A DNA stretch of 64,000 bases, taken from Cryobacterium sp. Y57 (GTDB lineage Bacteria > Actinomycetota > Actinomycetes > Actinomycetales > Microbacteriaceae). Below, piece by piece: positions 45,657-55,499 of this stretch (position 1 is its first letter; every line of letters starts with the position of its first letter). A program made the position numbers and the translations under genes. The notes below the pieces were generated by a model that saw nothing but the letters and a program-made list of their open reading frames with translations, was not told where the DNA came from and made no database searches. Location of the stretch: contig NZ_PJJL01000067.1 of assembly GCF_002929505.1 (NCBI RefSeq), forward strand, positions 124,001 through 188,000, in the 5' to 3' direction.

Positions 45657-46754
45657 ATGGCTTCAGTGACCTTTGACAAGGCAACCCGGCTGTACCCGGG
45701 GTCCACCAGGCCGGCTGTTGACCAACTCGACCTCCAAGTCGCCGATGGCGAATTTCTGGTCTTGGTCGGCCCGTCCGGCTGCGGCAAATCCACGTCACTG
45801 CGCATGCTCGCCGGTCTCGAAGAGGTCAACGACGGCAATATCTTCATCGGCGAGCGTAATGTGACGGATGTTCCCCCGAAAGACCGCGATATCGCCATGG
45901 TCTTTCAGAACTACGCGCTGTATCCGCACATGACCGTCGCCGAGAACATGGGTTTCGCGCTCAAGATCGCCGGCATCAACAAGGACGAGCGCGCTGCCCG
46001 CGTGCTCGAAGCGGCCAAACTGCTCGATCTGGAACCGTACCTCAGCCGCAAGCCGAAGGCACTCTCCGGCGGCCAACGTCAGCGCGTTGCCATGGGCCGT
46101 GCGATCGTTCGTCAGCCGCAGGTGTTCCTGATGGATGAGCCGCTCTCCAACCTCGACGCCAAACTGCGCGTGCAGACGCGCACCCAGATCGCTTCGTTGC
46201 AGCGTCGGCTCGGCGTCACCACCGTCTACGTAACCCACGACCAGACCGAGGCTCTCACCATGGGCGACCGGATTGCGGTCCTGAAGGATGGTGTCCTGCA
46301 GCAGGTCGGTTCGCCCCGCGACCTGTACGCGAAGCCGCAGAACGTGTTCGTGGCCGGTTTTATCGGCAGCCCCGCGATGAACCTGTTCCTCGCGGACACC
46401 GTCGATGGCGGCATCAAGTTCGGCACGGCCACCGTTCCCGTGCAGCGCGAGACGCTCGCCAACTCGACCGGCAAGAAGGTCACCGTTGGCATTCGCCCGG
46501 AAGACATTCAGATGTCGTCCGCCGCCGGCGAAGGGCTGCAGATCGAGGTCGACCTGGTTGAGGAACTCGGCGCAGACGGCTACCTCTACGGCCACTCCAC
46601 GATCGAGGGCAAGCGCACCGACATCGTCGCGCGCGTCGACGGCCGTTCGCACCCGAACGCCGGTGAAACGGTGTACCTCACGGCCACACCGAACCACCTG
46701 CACGTGTTCGACGCTGAAAGCGGCCTGCGCCTCGGCGGCGCCGTCACCGACTAG
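45657..46754 (+). CDS. Sugar ABC transporter ATP-binding protein (MsmK/UgpC type)
   Basis: A 365-residue ATPase of the MalK/MsmK/UgpC group. Walker A is VGPSGCGKST, the signature is LSGGQRQRVAMGRAI, Walker B is VFLMDEPLSNLD, the H-loop is YVTHDQTEA, and a C-terminal OB-type regulatory domain (about 240-360) follows. No permease or binding-protein genes are adjacent, which fits a shared ATPase serving several carbohydrate importers, as MsiK does in Streptomyces. The ATG at 45657 has GAAGGAG at good spacing. A strong terminator follows. Confidence 0.92.
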   Translation: MASVTFDKATRLYPGSTRPAVDQLDLQVADGEFLVLVGPSGCGKSTSLRMLAGLEEVNDGNIFIGERNVTDVPPKDRDIAMVFQNYALYPHMTVAENMGFALKIAGINKDERAARVLEAAKLLDLEPYLSRKPKALSGGQRQRVAMGRAIVRQPQVFLMDEPLSNLDAKLRVQTRTQIASLQRRLGVTTVYVTHDQTEALTMGDRIAVLKDGVLQQVGSPRDLYAKPQNVFVAGFIGSPAMNLFLADTVDGGIKFGTATVPVQRETLANSTGKKVTVGIRPEDIQMSSAAGEGLQIEVDLVEELGADGYLYGHSTIEGKRTDIVARVDGRSHPNAGETVYLTATPNHLHVFDAESGLRLGGAVTD

Positions 46755-46765
46755 TCAGTATCGTA

Positions 46766-46801
46766 AAACGGCTGGCGGGAGTGCGCTCCCGCCAGCCGTT
46801 T
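46766..46801 (+). terminator. Strong intrinsic terminator after the ABC ATPase gene
   Basis: A perfect 16-bp stem (AAACGGCTGGCGGGAG and complement) with loop TGCG, followed by TGTTGTTTGTT. It lies 11 bp behind the stop. Confidence 0.92.
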
Positions 46802-46822
46802 GTTGTTTGTTAGGGTCAAATA

Positions 46823-48139
46823 ATGAGCGGTTCACTCAACATCATCTCGGCTACGGTCGATCCTGCCCTGCTCGACCTGCCGTGGCAGCTGCCCCTCGAC
46901 GCCTGGCCGAATGAGAACATCGCCTCACTGCCCAAGGGCATCTCGCGCCACCTCGTGCGGTTCGCTCACTTGAGCGGGCGGGTGGTGGCCATCAAGGAGA
47001 CCACGAGCGAGATGGCCAAGCGCGAATACGACATGTTGCGCACCCTGGCCAACCTGGAAATTCCCTGCGTCGAGCCGGTAGCCGTCATCACCGACAGAAC
47101 GGATGCCGCGCTCGACCCGCTTAATTCGGTTCTGGTTACCCGTCATCTCAAGTTCTCACTCCCGTACCGCGCGCTGTACTCGCACGAACTGCGCCCGGAT
47201 ACCGCCACCCGACTGGTCGATGCCCTCGCGGTACTACTGGTGCGCCTGCACATGATCGGTTTTTTCTGGGGCGACGTTTCACTTTCGAATACCTTATTTC
47301 GTCGCGACGCAGGTGCCTTCGCCGCCTACCTCGTCGATGCTGAAACGGGACAGCTGTACTCGGGCGGGCTCTCGAACGGTCAGCGCGAGAACGACCTCGA
47401 AATTGCCCGGGTGAACATCGCCGGCGAGCTGATGGATCTGGAAGCCGGCGGTCGCGTCGCCGACGAGTTGGACCCGGTGCGCATCAGCAACGGCATCGTC
47501 GCGGCCTATCGGCTGCTCTGGCAGGAACTCACCGGCTCCGAATCCTTCTCCAACTCCGAACGCTGGCGAATTGCACAGCGGGTGGAACGTCTCAACGACC
47601 TCGGTTTCGACATCGAGGAACTCGCTATCAAGACCGACAGCACGGGTTCGAGCGTGCGCATCCAACCGAAAGTCGTCGACGCCGGCCACCACCAGCGCCG
47701 GCTCCTGCGCTTGACCGGCCTCGACGCGGAAGAAAATCAGGCCCGCCGTCTGCTGAACGACCTCGACTCTTATCGAGCTGCTTACGGCGACCCTGGAGCC
47801 GACGAAGAAATGGTCGCACACGAGTGGCTGGTGCGGGTGTTCGAACCGGTCGTGCGCGCCATCCCCGAGGAGTTGCGAGGCAAGCTCGAGCGGGCAGAGG
47901 TGTTTCACCAGTTGCTCGATCACCGCTGGTTCATGGCGCAAAACCAGTCGCGGGATATTCCGCTCGCCGAGGCCGTCACTTCGTACGTGCAGGACGTGCT
48001 GCGCCACCGCCGCGACGAGGCGACCGTGATCGACCCGCTCACCGGAGCCATCACCCTGCCAATTCGCGTGCAGCTGGGCGACGACGCGTCCGCCGACCCG
48101 GACGATGCCGATGCCGATGACTGGATGCTCAAGGTCTAG
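46823..48139 (+). CDS. DUF4032 kinase-like protein
   Basis: A 438-residue protein. The N-terminal half has a lipopolysaccharide-kinase-like fold: RVVAIKET (ATP-lysine region, about 55), MIGFFWGDVSLSNTLF (catalytic-loop-like, about 155) and YLVDAETGQ in place of DFG. The C-terminal half is the DUF4032 domain (LNDLGFDIEELAI, HEWLVRVFEPVV, LDHRWFMAQNQSRDIPL). Substrate and biological role are unknown. It has its own promoter region after a terminator. Palindromic element copy 3 lies about 41 bp behind its stop. Confidence 0.85.
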   Translation: MSGSLNIISATVDPALLDLPWQLPLDAWPNENIASLPKGISRHLVRFAHLSGRVVAIKETTSEMAKREYDMLRTLANLEIPCVEPVAVITDRTDAALDPLNSVLVTRHLKFSLPYRALYSHELRPDTATRLVDALAVLLVRLHMIGFFWGDVSLSNTLFRRDAGAFAAYLVDAETGQLYSGGLSNGQRENDLEIARVNIAGELMDLEAGGRVADELDPVRISNGIVAAYRLLWQELTGSESFSNSERWRIAQRVERLNDLGFDIEELAIKTDSTGSSVRIQPKVVDAGHHQRRLLRLTGLDAEENQARRLLNDLDSYRAAYGDPGADEEMVAHEWLVRVFEPVVRAIPEELRGKLERAEVFHQLLDHRWFMAQNQSRDIPLAEAVTSYVQDVLRHRRDEATVIDPLTGAITLPIRVQLGDDASADPDDADADDWMLKV

Positions 48140-48180
48140 CCTGCTGTGTCGCTTCCCGAGCCCGTTCAGCACGTCTCCCG

Positions 48181-48249
48181 TGGACGGGGCCCAGGCCCCG
48201 TCCACGGGCCCAGTTTACAAACTGGGCCCCAGGTCACAGGGTGGGCCCA
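48181..48249 (+). repeat. Palindromic 3' element, copy 3
   Basis: Plus orientation, like copy 1: GGACGGGGCCC and its near-complement first (CCAGG replaces CCGGG at the centre), then arms around CAGTTTACAAACTG, then AGGTCACAGGGTGGGCCCA. It lies between the convergent DUF4032 and AbiEi-like genes. Confidence 0.9.
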
Positions 48250-48311
48250 GGCGCAGTGACGACGGGAATTCGCGCCGCTCAGGGTACGCGCGGGGCGCAT
48301 CCGCTGCAGGT

Positions 48312-49304
48312 TTAGGCGCGCGGAATGTCGTGCTGAATCATGAATTCGTAGAATAAGCGGGGAGAGTAGGCCGTGTCCCAGTCCCAGCGGTCGAAGCTGG
48401 TGACTTCAGGACGCAGGAGATTCTCTCGATTCTTCTCGGCGACGACCACGTCGCCCGGGTGACGGTCGCCCAATAGCGCACCCCGGGTGTACTTGATTTT
48501 GCCGTCGAATTCGCCGATCTTGCGCACACCGCGCCAGAAGAAGTCGACCCAGTATTCTCGGCCCTGCACGACGAAGCGCACCTGAAGTTCGGGTATCGAG
48601 AAGCCCAGCTCGGCTATGCGTACCCGGCTCAACGACTCGCCCGGATTGGCAGACAACGAATTCGCGAATTCTATGACCCGACGCACCTGCGGGCCTCCGC
48701 GTCTGGGATGCACCATCGCTAGTTCGGCGTAGAGGTCGTCTTTGCAGAGTACCGGAGCGCTGATGCTGCCCTGCCGGCGTTCCCGCTGCCCGCGCTCCTG
48801 CTCCACGCGCAGGGCATGGTGCATCATCGTGACGCCGACGAGAAAGCTTGACGTTGCCGCCACATCGATGAGGGTGCGCGCGAGGGTGGTAGCGGCGCAT
48901 CCGTTTATCGTGACCGGCTCCGGCTCAACCACGCTGCGGTGGCTCGTGGTGAATCGGGCGCTGCTGCCCCCGGCCGTGTCGTTGTTGATCGCGTGCACGA
49001 CGTTGGGCCAAGGTCCGATGATGGGCAGATTATAAAGTGCCGCCGCCGACAGATGGGAAAGGAGAAGCGGTTCCTTGGCCGTGACCACGGTGGCACGAAC
49101 GAAGAGTCGATAATGATCGTCGCTCTCGGCCCTGCGCCAGGTGTCCCCCACGGCATAGACTCCACGACGGATGCGTACCAGATCACCATTCGCAAGCAGT
49201 GCGCGCACGGCCCGCGTGTTTAGCCCCGCCGCCCACAGGGACTCGGCGAGAATTAGGCCGTCGTTGTGGGCGCTTGGAACATCCAGAAGGTCAAGCATGA
49301 CCAA
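48312..49304 (-). CDS. AbiEi-like protein with a nuclease-like C-terminus
   Basis: A 330-residue protein. An N-terminal winged helix of the AbiEi antitoxin type (GLILAESLWAAGLNTRAVRA, LVRIRRGVYAVGD) and its central domain (LLSHLSAAALYNLP) are followed by a C-terminal PD-(D/E)xK-like core. That core has a Glu in GESLSRVRIAELG, then VDFFWRGVRKIGEFDGKIKY (D...ExDGK). The AbiEii toxin partner is absent on both sides, so this is not a complete type IV toxin-antitoxin pair. Such stand-alone proteins are common in Microbacteriaceae; function unknown. Confidence 0.75.
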   Translation of the reverse strand: MVMLDLLDVPSAHNDGLILAESLWAAGLNTRAVRALLANGDLVRIRRGVYAVGDTWRRAESDDHYRLFVRATVVTAKEPLLLSHLSAAALYNLPIIGPWPNVVHAINNDTAGGSSARFTTSHRSVVEPEPVTINGCAATTLARTLIDVAATSSFLVGVTMMHHALRVEQERGQRERRQGSISAPVLCKDDLYAELAMVHPRRGGPQVRRVIEFANSLSANPGESLSRVRIAELGFSIPELQVRFVVQGREYWVDFFWRGVRKIGEFDGKIKYTRGALLGDRHPGDVVVAEKNRENLLRPEVTSFDRWDWDTAYSPRLFYEFMIQHDIPRA

Positions 49305-49425
49305 TTGTCATCATGCTCAGGACCTGGAAGGAGTGACGTCGAGTGATCTGTGGAAAGCGGACAGAAGCATCCGCTGTGGAGGGCGGGCACTGGTCGGGAA
49401 CGTTCAGTCAATCGCGATGGCCACC

Positions 49426-49492
49426 GGGCCCACCTTATGACCGTGGGCCCAGTTTATAAACTGGGCCCACGGACGGGGCCCGGGCCCCATCC
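49426..49492 (-). repeat. Palindromic 3' element, copy 4
   Basis: Same orientation as copy 2: GGGCCCACCTTATGACC, then a perfect 32-bp palindrome (49441-49472) around CAGTTTATAAACTG with CCGTGGGCC arms, then GGGCCCGGGCCCC. It lies about 15 bp behind the rlmB-type stop on the minus strand. Confidence 0.92.
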
Positions 49493-49506
49493 GAGAAGGA
49501 GCGGGG

Positions 49507-50640
49507 CTAGAGCTTCGCGGCGGCCTTGGCCTGCTTGATCTGGGCACGCAGGCGCGCCACCTCGTACAGGGTGACTCCGGCAGCGATTCCGGCGTTGAGC
49601 GACTCGGTCGCGGCGCTGATGGGAATCGAGACGATCGCGTCGCAGGTCTCGGTGACGAGGCGCGACAGCCCCTTGCCCTCGCTGCCGACGACGATCACGA
49701 CGGGGCGCTCGGCGAAGCCCGTGCCGAGGTCGGGCAGCGACACGTCACCGTCGCCGTCGAGACCGAGCACGAACACGCCCTGCGCTTTGAGCGCTTTCAG
49801 GGTCTGGGTGAGGTTGCTCGCCATGGCAACGGGGGTGCGGGCGGCCGCTCCGGCGCTGGTCTTCCAGGCCGAGGCGGTCACGCCGACCGAGCGACGCTGC
49901 GGCACGATGATTCCGTGGCCGCCGAACGCAGCGGTCGAGCGGATGATCGCACCCAGGTTGCGCGGGTCCGTGATGCCGTCAAGGGCCACGAACAACGGCT
50001 TGTGGCCGCGGCTGATGGTCAGTTCGAGCAACTCCATCGGGTGCGCGTACTCGTAGGCGGGAACCTTGAGCGCGAGCCCCTGGTGCACGGCGTCACGACC
50101 GGCGAGCCGGTCGAGTTCGGGGCGCATGACCTCGAGGATGGGGATGTTGCGGCTCGTCGCCATGAGCAGCACCTCTTTGACCCGTTCATCCATTTCGATG
50201 CGCGCGGCGATGTACAGCGTCAGCGCGGGGATCTTCGCCCGCAGTGCTTCGAGCACCGAGTTGCGGCCGGTGACAATCTCGTGCTCGTCGATCTGCTTGG
50301 CTCGACGAGTCGAAGACCCGCCGCCGCCGGTGTTGCCCGTGCCGCGGTGGGGTGCACCCTGCGAGGCGCCGCGGGCGCCGCCACGAGGGGTACCGCCACG
50401 CGCTCCGCCACGGTTGGCGGAAGCATCCGTAGCGGGGCGCGAGTTGAAGCCGCCGGCCGCGGTGAACCGCTCGGCCGCAGCCTTGCGCTTACCGGCGGGG
50501 TGGTACGGACGGTCTTCGGCCTTGGGAGTGGGCTTTTTACCCTCGAGCGCCTGACGCCCTTGGCCGCCGGAGCCGACCTGGGCTCCGCGGCTACCCTTAC
50601 GCACCGATCCGGTGCGCGATTTGCGGTCTAAGTTCTTCAT
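49507..50640 (-). CDS. rlmB: TrmH/SpoU-family 23S rRNA ribose methyltransferase
   Basis: A 377-residue RNA 2'-O-methyltransferase. A long basic, Gly/Arg-rich tail (1-120) precedes the substrate-binding domain (TGRNSVLEALRAKIPAL) and the SPOUT knot with motifs LDGITDPRNLGAIIRSTAAFG, VIVVGSEGKGLSRLV and SIPISAATESLNAGIAAGV. It probably methylates G2251 of 23S rRNA. The start overlaps the cysS stop by one base (TGATG). It is part of the carD-ispDF-cysS-rlmB block common in actinobacteria. Confidence 0.91.
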   Translation of the reverse strand: MKNLDRKSRTGSVRKGSRGAQVGSGGQGRQALEGKKPTPKAEDRPYHPAGKRKAAAERFTAAGGFNSRPATDASANRGGARGGTPRGGARGASQGAPHRGTGNTGGGGSSTRRAKQIDEHEIVTGRNSVLEALRAKIPALTLYIAARIEMDERVKEVLLMATSRNIPILEVMRPELDRLAGRDAVHQGLALKVPAYEYAHPMELLELTISRGHKPLFVALDGITDPRNLGAIIRSTAAFGGHGIIVPQRRSVGVTASAWKTSAGAAARTPVAMASNLTQTLKALKAQGVFVLGLDGDGDVSLPDLGTGFAERPVVIVVGSEGKGLSRLVTETCDAIVSIPISAATESLNAGIAAGVTLYEVARLRAQIKQAKAAAKL

Positions 50641-52055
50641 CAGTCAAAGCTCCAATGGGCACCCGACGGGGTGTCTTCGATGGTGATTCCGGCGGCGACG
50701 AGTTCGTCCCGGATTCGGTCTGCGGCCGCGTAGTCGCGGTTTTCCCTGGCGAGGTTGCGGTCGCTGAGCAGTCGCTCGACCAACGCGCTCAGGGCCACCA
50801 TGGCCGGTTCGTCCGTCGCCACGGCCCAGCCGGGCGACAAAGGGTTGATTCCCAGTACTTCGCTCATCGCGAGTACTTCACTGCGAGCGGATGCCGCAGC
50901 GTGCAGGTCTTCGGCATCCAGCGCAGCGTTGCCGGCGCGCACGGTGTCGTGGAGTACGCCGAGCGCCTGCGGAACGGCGAGGTCGTCGTCCATGGCCGCG
51001 GCGAAGTCATCCGGCACGATCTCGACGCCGGTTCCGGCGAATCGGGTTCCGGCGAGCCTTCGGTCGGCACGATCGAGAAAACTTTCGACGCGCTCGAGCG
51101 CAGCTTCAGCCTCGAGCAGCGAGCCGTCGTTGTAGTCGATGGTGGAGCGGTAGTGGGCAGCGCCGAGGAAATAGCGCACGACGATGGCGCGGGCCTGGCT
51201 GAGCAGTTCGGCCGCGAACACCGAGTTGCCGAGCGACTTCGACATCTTCTGACCGTTCACGTTCACCAGGCCGTTGTGCACCCAGTAGTTCGCGAAGTCG
51301 CTGCCGGCCGCGTTGGACTGAGCGAGCTCGTTCTCGTGGTGCGGAAACCGCAGGTCGAGGCCGCCGCCGTGAATGTCGAAGTGCTCGCCGAGGTAGCGGG
51401 CGGCCATAGCGGAGCACTCGATGTGCCAGCCCGGACGGCCCTGCCCCCAGGGCGAGATCCAGGCGGCGGAGGCGGGCTCGCCGGCCTTGGAACCCTTCCA
51501 CAGGGCGAAGTCGCGCGGGTCTTTCTTGCCGCGGGGGGAGGCGTCCGCTGCCGCTTCCATATTGCCGGGCGACTGGTGGGTGAGGGCGCCGTAGGCCGCC
51601 CAGCTCGCACTGTCGAAGTAGACGTCGCCGGACGAATCGGGGGCGGCATAGGCGTGACCACGCTCGATCAGGGTAGTGATGAGGGTCTGCATCTCGGTGA
51701 TGCTCGCCGTCGCCCGCGGCTCGTAGGTGGGAGCGAGAATGCCGAGCCGCTGGTAGCCGGCGGTGAACTCGAGCTCGTAACGATAGGCCAGGGCCCACCA
51801 CTGCTCGCTCGATCCTTTCGCGTTGATCAAAATCTTGTCATCGATGTCGGTGACGTTGCGCACAAACGTGACGTTCAGTCCGCGGTAACTGAGCCAGCGA
51901 CGAAGCTGGTCGTAGACCAGGGCACTGCGCAGATGACCGATGTGCGGGCTGGACTGCACGGTGGGTCCACACACGTACATCGAGATTTGGCCCGCTTCGA
52001 GGGGGACGAAGTCACGCAAGGCCTGCGCCTTCGAATCGTAGAGTTGCATGGTCAC
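50640..52055 (-). CDS. cysS: Cysteinyl-tRNA synthetase
   Basis: A 471-residue class I aminoacyl-tRNA synthetase. The zinc-site cysteine and HIGH motif are in [29 protein letters not shown] follows, the zinc/His region is [11 protein letters not shown], and the KMSKSLGN loop lies near residue 270. The C-terminal DALR-like helical part ends normally. The GTG at 52055 overlaps the ispDF stop by 4 bp; an alternative ATG lies two codons on at 52049. Confidence 0.95.
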   Translation of the reverse strand: MTMQLYDSKAQALRDFVPLEAGQISMYVCGPTVQSSPHIGHLRSALVYDQLRRWLSYRGLNVTFVRNVTDIDDKILINAKGSSEQWWALAYRYELEFTAGYQRLGILAPTYEPRATASITEMQTLITTLIERGHAYAAPDSSGDVYFDSASWAAYGALTHQSPGNMEAAADASPRGKKDPRDFALWKGSKAGEPASAAWISPWGQGRPGWHIECSAMAARYLGEHFDIHGGGLDLRFPHHENELAQSNAAGSDFANYWVHNGLVNVNGQKMSKSLGNSVFAAELLSQARAIVVRYFLGAAHYRSTIDYNDGSLLEAEAALERVESFLDRADRRLAGTRFAGTGVEIVPDDFAAAMDDDLAVPQALGVLHDTVRAGNAALDAEDLHAAASARSEVLAMSEVLGINPLSPGWAVATDEPAMVALSALVERLLSDRNLARENRDYAAADRIRDELVAAGITIEDTPSGAHWSFD

Positions 52056-53437
52056 GTCTCCCAGTTTAGGTCAGGGCTCTGACCCGGCTCGGGCCGGGGC
52101 GCGGGCGCGGCCGGCTGCCCGATGAATCGACCTGCGCGAGGCGCGGGATAGAGCAACGCGGCAGCCGTCGCCGCCACACCTTCACCGCGGCCGGTGAAGC
52201 CGAGCGCGTCGGTCGTCGTCGCGGCAATATTGACCGGTGCCAGGAGGATGCCGGCGAGTAGCGTTTCTGCTTCGCCCCGACGCGGCGAAAACCTGGGGCG
52301 ATTGCCGATGACCTGCACCGACACATTGCCGATGCGGTAACCGGCGGCGGCGGCCAGGCGCACGGTTTCGGTGAGGAAAATCTCGCCGTGTGCATCGGTG
52401 AACCGGGGGTCGGCCGTGCCGAAAACGCTGCCGATATCCCCCAGTCCGGCGGCGCCGAGTATGGCATCACAGATAGCGTGCGCGACGACATCGCCGTCGC
52501 TGTGGCCGCTCAGGCCGCATTCCCCTGGCCAAAACAACCCGGCCAGCCAGAGCTCCGTGGTGGCGTCGGTAGCGAACGAGTGCACGTCGAGGCCGCTACC
52601 GATGCGCGGAAGGAGCCCGGCGGGCGTCGGGGACGCACTCGCCGCGTGCAGGATGGCCTCGGCACGTTCGAGGTCTTCGGGGGTCGTGATCTTGAAGGCG
52701 AGCGGATGGCCGGCAATGACGCTCACCGGGAGTCCGGCGTCGGCGACGAGGGCCGCATCGTCGGTGTGGGCTTCGAACCGGCCGTTCTGCGCGGCCTGGG
52801 CGTGGGCATCCGCAAGCATCGAGCGCGGAAAACCCTGCGGGGTCTGCACCGCGGAGAGCTCGGAACGATCGACGGTTCCGAGGATGGCGCCGGAATGAGC
52901 AATGCGCTTAATGGTGTCGACCAGGGGCAGCCCCGGAATAATGCCGTGTCCGGTGGAACGCACCGCGGCGACAACCTCGTCGCAGAGGGCGGCAGGGGTG
53001 AGTGCGCGCGCGGCGTCGTGCACGAGCACGATGTCGATGCTCGGCATCAGCGCACTCATGCCGCGGTCGACCGAGTCCTGCCGGGTGCGCCCGCCTTCGA
53101 TGATGGTGACCGTGCGCGAAGGAGGCGCGGTGATACTGCTGGTCGTGGCGGTGGGACTGGGCACGGGCGGAGCGGTGGTGTCGGGCGCCTCGTGACGAGC
53201 GGAGACCGAAGCGGCGATGCGTCGGGCATCCGTCAGCTTGTCGATGGGGGCAACCACGATGATCTGCACCGCTTCACGCATTGTGAAGATCGCCTCCAAA
53301 GCACGATCCAGGAGGGGGCGCATCTGCAGCAGGACGAATGCTTTGGGTTCGACGTGACCGAGGCGGGAACCACTTCCGGCGGCTACGACGATGACGGCGA
53401 CCGTGGGCGCAGCGGCTAATGCAGGTGAATCAGTCAT
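52052..53437 (-). CDS. ispDF: Bifunctional IspDF (MEP isoprenoid pathway)
   Basis: A fused 461-residue enzyme. The IspD half (1-290, cytidylyltransferase) shows [13 protein letters not shown] and [13 protein letters not shown], then [17 protein letters not shown] and [10 protein letters not shown]. The IspF half (about 300-455) shows [33 protein letters not shown] and [14 protein letters not shown]. The two activities are steps 3 and 5 of isoprenoid synthesis. The ATG at 53437 is chosen because IspD homology begins a few residues on; the frame is open to 53497. Confidence 0.94.
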   Translation of the reverse strand: MTDSPALAAAPTVAVIVVAAGSGSRLGHVEPKAFVLLQMRPLLDRALEAIFTMREAVQIIVVAPIDKLTDARRIAASVSARHEAPDTTAPPVPSPTATTSSITAPPSRTVTIIEGGRTRQDSVDRGMSALMPSIDIVLVHDAARALTPAALCDEVVAAVRSTGHGIIPGLPLVDTIKRIAHSGAILGTVDRSELSAVQTPQGFPRSMLADAHAQAAQNGRFEAHTDDAALVADAGLPVSVIAGHPLAFKITTPEDLERAEAILHAASASPTPAGLLPRIGSGLDVHSFATDATTELWLAGLFWPGECGLSGHSDGDVVAHAICDAILGAAGLGDIGSVFGTADPRFTDAHGEIFLTETVRLAAAAGYRIGNVSVQVIGNRPRFSPRRGEAETLLAGILLAPVNIAATTTDALGFTGRGEGVAATAAALLYPAPRAGRFIGQPAAPAPRPEPGQSPDLNWET

Positions 53438-53560
53438 ATCTGGAGGGTATCTATCCGAAGGGTAGGGCTGGAGAGCATGGTCGGGACAAGCAAGCAAAAA
53501 GGCGACGCCGGTCGGCGCCGCCTCTTACGAAGCACATTGATGAAGCTGGGCTCGAAAAAT

Positions 53561-54043
53561 TCAGGAAGCGAGGACCTCGTCGAGAACGGTGGAAGCTTTC
53601 TCTTCGTCGGTTTTTTCTGCCAAGGCCAACTCGCTGATCAGAATCTGGCGAGCCTTGGCCAACATCCGCTTTTCACCCGCGGACAGGCCGCGGTCTTGGT
53701 CGCGACGCCACAAATCGCGCACCACCTCGGATACCTTGATCACATCGCCGCTGGCCAGCTTTTCGAGATTAGCCTTGTACCGGCGGGACCAGTTGGTGGG
53801 TTCCTCGGTGAACGGTGCCCGCAGCACTTCAAAAACCCTGTCGAGGCCGTCTTGGCCGATAACATCGCGTACACCGACGAGATCAACGTTTTCTGCGGGA
53901 ACTTCGATCGTCAGATCCCCTTGGGTGACGTTCAGCTTGAGGTACAGCTTTTCTTCACCCTTGATGATGCGGGTTTTCACCTCGGTGATCATCGCCGCGC
54001 CATGGTGGGGATATACGACGGTCTCGCCAACCTCAAACAACAT
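53561..54043 (-). CDS. carD: CarD-family RNA polymerase-binding regulator
   Basis: A 160-residue CarD protein that binds the RNA polymerase beta subunit and stabilises open promoter complexes. The N-terminal RNAP-interacting domain starts [19 protein letters not shown], and the C-terminal helical DNA-binding part has [39 protein letters not shown]. The ATG at 54043 is the only start that leaves the conserved N-terminus; the frame stays open to 54118. It heads the ispDF-cysS-rlmB block after a gap of about 120 bp. Confidence 0.95.
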   Translation of the reverse strand: MLFEVGETVVYPHHGAAMITEVKTRIIKGEEKLYLKLNVTQGDLTIEVPAENVDLVGVRDVIGQDGLDRVFEVLRAPFTEEPTNWSRRYKANLEKLASGDVIKVSEVVRDLWRRDQDRGLSAGEKRMLAKARQILISELALAEKTDEEKASTVLDEVLAS

Positions 54044-54220
54044 GGATGTGGTCCCTTCAGCGGACTTGAGTTTACCACAGCCAAGAGGTGCTAGAGTTCG
54101 CGCGCCCCCGCGAGGCACGTCGACGACAGTCGCGCCCCTGAACTCGCCGCTAAGCTAATAGCACAGGGAATTCTGCAGCGTCGGCCCACCGTCGAACGCT
54201 GCTTCAGTAGTGGAGGTTTT

Positions 54221-54754
54221 GTGAGAGCGCGCATCGCTGCATCCGTTGTATTGGCGGCTGGCATTCTGTTGGGCACGAGCGCGTGCGGGTTTTTCGCACC
54301 CCCGGCCACCTCGATCGCCTACAACGCGAGTGACGGCGTCAGTGGCGATGTGGGCGAGATTCACATTCGCAACGCTCTGCTGATCTCTACCGACGGAGAA
54401 CTGGCGAATCTGGTCGTCTCCGTCGTGAACCCCACAGACGCCCTGCAGACCCTGCTCGTGCAGTACGAGTCGAGCACCGGAAAGGTGTCGCAGCAGGTGC
54501 CGGTCGAGGCCAACACGACCGTGACGTTCGGCACAGCGGGCGCCCCCTCGGTGGTGCTGGAAAACATGGCCAGCCAGCCTGGTTCGCTGTTTCCGGTGTT
54601 CTTCCAGTACGGAGAAGAGACCGGTATTGAGCTTTTGCTGCCCGTTCTTTCCGGCGCCCAGAGTGAGTACTCGACTCTTCTGCCTACGCCAGCGCCGACC
54701 GTGACACCGACCCCCACAGCAGCACCGACCCCCACGACCACGCCTTCCGCCTAA
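54221..54754 (+). CDS. Putative lipoprotein of unknown function
   Basis: A 177-residue exported lipoprotein. The signal peptide ends in lipobox GTSAC (Cys about 22), followed by a beta-rich domain (GEIHIRNALLISTDGELANLVVSVVN, then QQVPVEANTTVTF), then a Thr/Pro/Ala-rich tail. The overall shape, a short immunoglobulin-like domain with a Pro/Thr tail, recalls small actinobacterial lipoproteins near regX3. I do not recognise a characterised family. GTG start with GGAGG upstream. It converges on regX3 with a shared terminator. Confidence 0.78.
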   Translation: MRARIAASVVLAAGILLGTSACGFFAPPATSIAYNASDGVSGDVGEIHIRNALLISTDGELANLVVSVVNPTDALQTLLVQYESSTGKVSQQVPVEANTTVTFGTAGAPSVVLENMASQPGSLFPVFFQYGEETGIELLLPVLSGAQSEYSTLLPTPAPTVTPTPTAAPTPTTTPSA

Positions 54755-54768
54755 CCCGCGCAACAGAC

Positions 54769-54807
54769 GAGACAGGCCGCCATCCCTCAGGGACGGCGGC
54801 CTGTCTC
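54769..54807. terminator. Bidirectional terminator between the lipoprotein gene and regX3
   Basis: A 13-bp perfect stem (GAGACAGGCCGCC and complement) with a loop that itself contains a short CCCT/AGGG hairpin. It is followed by GTTTCTCC on the plus side and lies between convergent stops, so it can serve both genes. Confidence 0.85.
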
Positions 54808-54815
54808 GTTTCTCC

Positions 54816-55499
54816 CTAGGCTTCGAACCGGTAGCCGAGACCGCGCACGGTAACGAGCATGACCGGCTCGGATGGCGCTGCCTCGATGCGTGAGCGGATG
54901 CGTTTGATATGCACGTCGAGCGTTTTCGTGTCACCAAAGTAGTCGGTACCCCAGACTCGGTCGATGAGCTGGCCGCGGGTCAGCACGCGACCGGCGTTTC
55001 GCAGCAGGAACTCGAGCAATTCGAACTCTTTCAACGGCATGTTCACGAGCTCGCCGGAAACCGCCACGGCGTGCCGTTCCACGTCCATGCTCACGGTGCC
55101 AGCCGTGAGCATGGTGTCCACGTCAGCCGCACTCTGATCCTCGTGCCGACGCAGCACCGCACGAATGCGGGCGACCAGTTCGCGGGTGGAATACGGCTTG
55201 GTGACGTAGTCGTCAGCTCCGAGCTCGAGACCAACCACGATGTCAATCTCGGAATCTTTTGCGGTGAGCATGATGATGGGTACGGTCGACCGGGTTCGAA
55301 TCTCTCGGCACACCTCGGTGCCCGGGATGCCGGGCAGCATCAGATCGAGCAGAATGAGGTCGGTGCCGTTCTGGTCGAACTCATTGATCGCGCTCGGTCC
55401 ATCTTCGGCGACGACGACCTCATAGCCCTCGCGCTCAAGCAGAAAGCTCAACGGTTCGCTCAGGGCGCTCTCGTCTTCAACTAAGAGGATGCGTGTCAT
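54816..55499 (-). CDS. regX3: Phosphate response regulator RegX3
   Basis: A 227-residue OmpR-type regulator. The receiver (ILLVEDESALSEPL, phospho-Asp in LILLDLMLPGIPG, DDYVTKPYSTREL) is followed by a winged helix with MPLKEFELLEFLLRN, WGTDYFGDTKTLDVHIKRIR and VRGLGYRFEA. The partner SenX3 overlaps it by 4 bp, and phoU is divergent, the standard actinobacterial phosphate-control locus. It activates phosphate-uptake genes under starvation. Confidence 0.94.
   Translation of the reverse strand: MTRILLVEDESALSEPLSFLLEREGYEVVVAEDGPSAINEFDQNGTDLILLDLMLPGIPGTEVCREIRTRSTVPIIMLTAKDSEIDIVVGLELGADDYVTKPYSTRELVARIRAVLRRHEDQSAADVDTMLTAGTVSMDVERHAVAVSGELVNMPLKEFELLEFLLRNAGRVLTRGQLIDRVWGTDYFGDTKTLDVHIKRIRSRIEAAPSEPVMLVTVRGLGYRFEA

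Noticed and set aside
48312-49304. Complete AbiE toxin-antitoxin pair
   Set aside because: No AbiEii nucleotidyltransferase gene lies on either side.
50655-52082. A 475-codon plus-strand ORF over cysS
   Set aside because: It is a mirror frame of a clear cysteinyl-tRNA synthetase gene.
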